Assembly: GCA_963825565.1 (NCBI GenBank)
Contig: CAWGTW010000003.1
Coordinates: 1 to 64,000 of the forward strand
Source of the DNA: JBFGCT01 sp963825565
GTDB lineage: Bacteria > Actinomycetota > Acidimicrobiia > Acidimicrobiales > Ilumatobacteraceae
DNA length: 64,000 nucleotides
Direction: 5' to 3'
Shown here in pieces: positions 61,328-64,000 of the stretch. The position numbers and the translations under genes were made by a program. The notes below the pieces were generated by a model. That model made no database searches, had not been told where the DNA came from, and saw only the letters and a program-made list of their open reading frames with translations. The first letter of the stretch is position 1, and each line of letters starts with the position of its first letter.

Positions 61328-61670
61328 TCACAGGCCAGCTTCCATGACCCGAACCTGGAGCACGTCGAGCAAATCCTGCGTCAGGCCGAGTCGTGCGAGG
61401 AAGTCGCCGACGGCCGCGAAGCGGGTCGGATCCTGCACGAGGGTGGCCGACGTCAGCTCGAAGGTTTTCGTGTCGACGATCGAAACGTAGGCATGCCTGG
61501 TACTCGCATGGCCGGTCGATGTCGTCCAGCGAGGTCGCTGCCCCCGGCGGTGGCAGCTCTACGCCCTCGAGCAGCGGTGTGAGATCGGGTGCGTCGCGCC
61601 AGAACGAATTCCACGACGACGGACCGTCGTACAACCACGGCGCGTGCTCTTGGTCGAGACCTTCAGCCAC
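61328..61670 (-). pseudogene. Hypothetical gene with one frameshift
   Basis: ATG 61670 begins MAEGLDQEHAPWLYDGPSSW and continues to TSLDDIDRPCEYQA; near 61495 one base must be skipped to reach AYVSIVDTKTFELTSATLVQ, DPTRFAAVGDFLARLGLTQD and LLDVLQVRVMEAGL before TGA 61330-61328. Both halves read as ordinary protein, and the combined ~112-residue product is not recognised. It lies between the ArsI-like and gpmI genes on the opposite strand. Either a sequence error or a decayed gene. Confidence 0.5.
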
Positions 61671-61789
61671 TCATCCCTCCCGCGCCGAGAGCGCCAGTCA
61701 GCCCGCCGCTGTGCCCGTAGACTACCGGTCCCGCCCAGCCGACGCCCGGTTACGTGGCAGTCTCACATCTGCGAGGAAACGACAACACC

Positions 61790-63427
61790 ATGAGTTCTGC
61801 AAGTCAGTTGGGACGCAACCGCCCACTGGTGCTGGTCGTCATGGACGGCATCGGCGTCGGCCAGGGCGACGCCTTCGATGCAGTCGCACTCGCGAACACA
61901 CCGAATCTCGACCGGTTGGCGTCCGAGTCGTGTCGAACACTCAGGGCACACGGAACCGCGGTGGGGCTCCCCTCGGACGCGGATATGGGCAACTCCGAAG
62001 TCGGTCACAACATTCTCGGTGCGGGACGCATCTTCGATCAGGGCGCCAAGCGCATCGACAACGCCATTGCGTCCGGTTCGATCTGGAAGTCGGACGCTTG
62101 GCAACAGATCGTCGATCGCTGCGGCACCGGTGGTGGAACGCTCCACCTGATCGGTTTGTTGTCCGACGGCAACGTTCACTCCAACATCAGCCACCTGTTC
62201 GAGATCTTGCGCCAAGCTGCCGAGGACCAGATCTCCACGATCAGAATCCACGCGCTCTTCGACGGACGCGATGTCCCTGATCCATCTGCAGAGCGCTACA
62301 TCGCACGGACCGAGGACGAGTTCGCCAAACACCCCAACGTTGACATCCGGTTCGCGTCGGGCGGGGGGCGCATGGTCACGACCATGGACCGTTACGGCGC
62401 CGACTGGCGCATCGTCGAGGCGGGTTGGCGAGCCCACGTCCTCGGCACGGCCCACCCGGTGCCGGACCTCATGTCGGGCCTCGAGTGGGGTCGATCGACG
62501 GGCGTGCGCAGCGATCAGCTGCTCCCTGCATTCACCGTGGTGGACGACTCGCAACAGCCGGTCGGCTCGATCGTCGACGGCGATGCCGTGGTCATCTTCA
62601 ACTTCCGGGGCGACCGCGCCATCGAGTTGTCCCAGGCGTTCGAAGCGGGACCCGAGTTCGACAAGTTCGACCGGGAGCGCGTCCCCGACGTCTACTTCGC
62701 CGGGATGGCGTTGTACGACGGTGACACGAACACGCCGGCGTCGTACCTCGTCGGCCCGGAGTCGGTCGACACGACCGTCAGCGAGATCATTGCATCGGCC
62801 GGGATCAGCCAATGGGCGGGCGCGGAGACGCAGAAGTTCGGGCACATCACCTACTTCTGGAACGGCAATCGCTCCAGCAAGTTCGACGACCGACTGGAGA
62901 CCTACGTCGAGATCACGTCCGACCTTGTGCCGTTCAACGAGCGGCCCTGGATGAAGTCGGCCGAGACTGCCGATGCCGCGATCGAGGCGGTGCGCTCTGG
63001 CGAGTTCGGCTTCATCAGGATGAACTTCGCCGGCGGCGACATGGTCGGTCACACCGCCGACATCGCCGCGACTCGGATCGCCGTCGAGAGCGTCGACCTG
63101 GCGATCGGTCGCATCGCGGATGCCGTGGCAGCTGCTTCGGGATGTCTGCTCGTCACTGCGGATCACGGCAACGCCGACGACAAGGTCGAGCGCGACGACG
63201 GGGGCAAGCCGCTGATCGGTGACGACGGCGCGCCACTGTTGCGCACGGCCCATTCACTCAACCCCGTCATGTTCGCCGTGCACGACTACGCGGGGTCCCC
63301 CGTTCACCTTCGCGACGATCTGCCCAGCGCAGGCCTCGCCAATGTCGCGGCGACGATCCTGCAGCTGCTGGACCTGGAGATCCCGCCGGACTACGAGCCG
63401 TCACTGCTGGACGCAGCGACGCACTGA
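61790..63427 (+). CDS. gpmI: 2,3-bisphosphoglycerate-independent phosphoglycerate mutase
   Basis: 545 aa from ATG 61790, with GAGGAAA about 11 bases upstream. The alkaline-phosphatase-superfamily signatures are clear: LVLVVMDGIGVGQGDAFDAV (metal Asp), SDADMGNSEVGHNILGAGRI (catalytic Ser in MGNSEVGH), HALFDGRDVPDPSAERYIA, VVIFNFRGDRAIELSQAFE, NFAGGDMVGHTADIAATRIA and LLVTADHGNADDK (metal ligands). It interconverts 3- and 2-phosphoglycerate using two Mn2+. Its length is above the usual ~510 aa, as in some deep-branching actinobacteria. It stands among arsenic-resistance genes, which is unusual: the GAPDH/ArsJ route manipulates triose and 3-phosphoglycerate metabolites. Confidence 0.94.
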   Translation: MSSASQLGRNRPLVLVVMDGIGVGQGDAFDAVALANTPNLDRLASESCRTLRAHGTAVGLPSDADMGNSEVGHNILGAGRIFDQGAKRIDNAIASGSIWKSDAWQQIVDRCGTGGGTLHLIGLLSDGNVHSNISHLFEILRQAAEDQISTIRIHALFDGRDVPDPSAERYIARTEDEFAKHPNVDIRFASGGGRMVTTMDRYGADWRIVEAGWRAHVLGTAHPVPDLMSGLEWGRSTGVRSDQLLPAFTVVDDSQQPVGSIVDGDAVVIFNFRGDRAIELSQAFEAGPEFDKFDRERVPDVYFAGMALYDGDTNTPASYLVGPESVDTTVSEIIASAGISQWAGAETQKFGHITYFWNGNRSSKFDDRLETYVEITSDLVPFNERPWMKSAETADAAIEAVRSGEFGFIRMNFAGGDMVGHTADIAATRIAVESVDLAIGRIADAVAAASGCLLVTADHGNADDKVERDDGGKPLIGDDGAPLLRTAHSLNPVMFAVHDYAGSPVHLRDDLPSAGLANVAATILQLLDLEIPPDYEPSLLDAATH

Positions 63428-63446
63428 CGCTGGAGCGCGACGTCCG

Positions 63447-63806
63447 TCAGAGGGCGTTGATGCCGGCTTTGAGGATGGCAAGGCCGGTGGCGTTGACGCA
63501 GTAGTGGGTTCGTGGCCCTTCGATCTCGCCTTGGATCAGCCCAGCTTCACGCAGGATCCGGAGGTGTTCGGACACGGTCGACTGGGCAAGGGGGAGTTCG
63601 GCGACGACGTCGCCGGTGGCGCAGGTCTCGCGGTGCGTGAGCAACTGCAGGATCGCCAACCTGGCCGGATGGGCGACCGCCTTGGCCATCGTGGCGAGGG
63701 TCTCGTCGTCGGGTGGTGGGACGAGAGTGTCGACCGGAGTCGGCATGCTGCATTCCTCTGTCGACGGTGAGGTTTGCGCCGGGGTGGTGGTCGACGCTGC
63801 GGTCAT
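63447..63806 (-). CDS. arsR: ArsR-family transcriptional regulator
   Basis: 119 aa from ATG 63806, preceded by AAGGAG. The HTH reads ATMAKAVAHPARLAILQLLT, GDVVAELPLAQSTVSEHLRI and LREAGLIQGEIEGPRTHYCV. Cys residues occur in TEECSMP, ETCATGD and HYCVN, offering a metal(loid) site different from the type 1 CxC of the other ArsR. Its start overlaps the stop of the upstream acr3 gene by four bases (ATGA), so it is the second gene of an acr3-arsR unit and likely autoregulates it. A longer frame upstream is acr3 shadow. Confidence 0.9.
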   Translation of the reverse strand: MTAASTTTPAQTSPSTEECSMPTPVDTLVPPPDDETLATMAKAVAHPARLAILQLLTHRETCATGDVVAELPLAQSTVSEHLRILREAGLIQGEIEGPRTHYCVNATGLAILKAGINAL

Positions 63807-64000
63807 GGTCGTGCTCCTTGCGTGACGGGTGTGGCATCGGTGAAGTCGCTCGGGTAGTAACGGCGTCGGGCCCACAGCGACACGTAGACCAGGCCGACCA
63901 GCACGGGGACTTCGATGAGCGGCCCGACAACACCGGCGAGTGCTTGGCCGGACGACACACCGAACACGCCGATCGCGACCGCGATCGCGAGCTCGAAGTT
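63803..64000 (-). CDS. acr3: Acr3 arsenite efflux permease, C-terminal end (5' part outside window)
   Basis: The minus strand from the window edge reads NFELAIAVAIGVFGVSSGQA, LAGVVGPLIEVPVLVGLVYV and SLWARRRYYPSD before ending at TGA 63805-63803. This is the last ~65 residues of an Acr3 (BASS-superfamily) arsenite exporter; NNFELAIAVAIxxFGxxSGQAxAxVVGPLxEVPVLVxLVYVSL is the conserved final helices. The enzyme expels arsenite using proton-motive force. Its stop overlaps the arsR start. The remaining ~285 residues lie beyond the window. Confidence 0.93.
   Translation of the reverse strand, partial: NFELAIAVAIGVFGVSSGQALAGVVGPLIEVPVLVGLVYVSLWARRRYYPSDFTDATPVTQGARP

Noticed and set aside
61763..63253. 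496-codon minus-strand frame opposite gpmI
   Set aside because: Antisense of a strongly conserved enzyme gene; no domain.

Overview
The window is high-GC, densely coded chromosomal DNA with many GTG starts, no rRNA or tRNA genes that I can see, and no CRISPR array. The protein repertoire (SHOCT, DUF2510, DUF6325, DUF2252 and DUF1622 proteins, MalT-like LuxR ATPases, lipoproteins with Ser/Thr-rich linkers) points to an actinobacterium, plausibly an Acidimicrobiia/Ilumatobacter-like lineage. That placement is inference from protein style, not a database result.

Layout. 1-2.2 kb: the tail of a LuxR response regulator and a glutaminyl-tRNA synthetase. 2.2-6.9 kb (minus): a compact three-gene operon, the most unusual locus here. 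A protein-glutaminase-like enzyme and a caspase-like (clan CD) peptidase carry unrelated N-terminal catalytic domains fused to the same ~355-residue C-terminal half, which ends in a His/Cys3 putative zinc site; a small beta-propeller gene lies between them. 7.5-13.7 kb (minus): FtsX/MacB-type ABC exporter, SulP transporter, lipoprotein. 14-21.6 kb (plus): PLDc_N/SHOCT protein, glutamate decarboxylase, a membrane protein and a CASTOR/POLLUX-like channel in a tight array, then a large LuxR ATPase regulator, a DUF6325 protein and a 48-residue basic peptide. 21.7-25.2 kb (minus): DUF2252 and two membrane proteins.

25.6-34.5 kb contains several genes each broken by single-base shifts (SulP transporter, K+ channel, LPG-synthase-TM protein, DUF1622) beside intact GAP-family, DUF2510 and CLC genes and a truncated LURP-one fragment; this is either local decay or a run of sequence errors. 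35-39 kb: cupin, cation/Ca2+ exchanger, IS110 remnant, ferredoxin, and a divergent TetR/monooxygenase pair sharing a palindromic operator. 39-46.5 kb: secreted and lipid-anchored proteins (a large beta-propeller/PKD protein) and small membrane proteins. 46.6-53.3 kb: Fic protein behind a near-perfect palindrome, integrase fragment, LapA, TMEM175 channel, second LuxR ATPase, and a truncated ThrE gene abutting a dipeptidase tail. 53.5-56.7 kb: an intact paralogue of the broken LPG-synthase-TM gene, then a decayed SulP remnant.

56.7-64 kb is an arsenic-resistance island: ArsJ and its partner GAPDH (export of 1-arseno-3-phosphoglycerate), ArsC, an ArsR-phosphatase fusion, ArsR, divergent ArsI-like C-As lyase, phosphoglycerate mutase GpmI, another ArsR, and Acr3 running off the end. 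Together these could cover arsenate reduction, arsenite efflux, arsenylated-metabolite efflux and organoarsenical demethylation.
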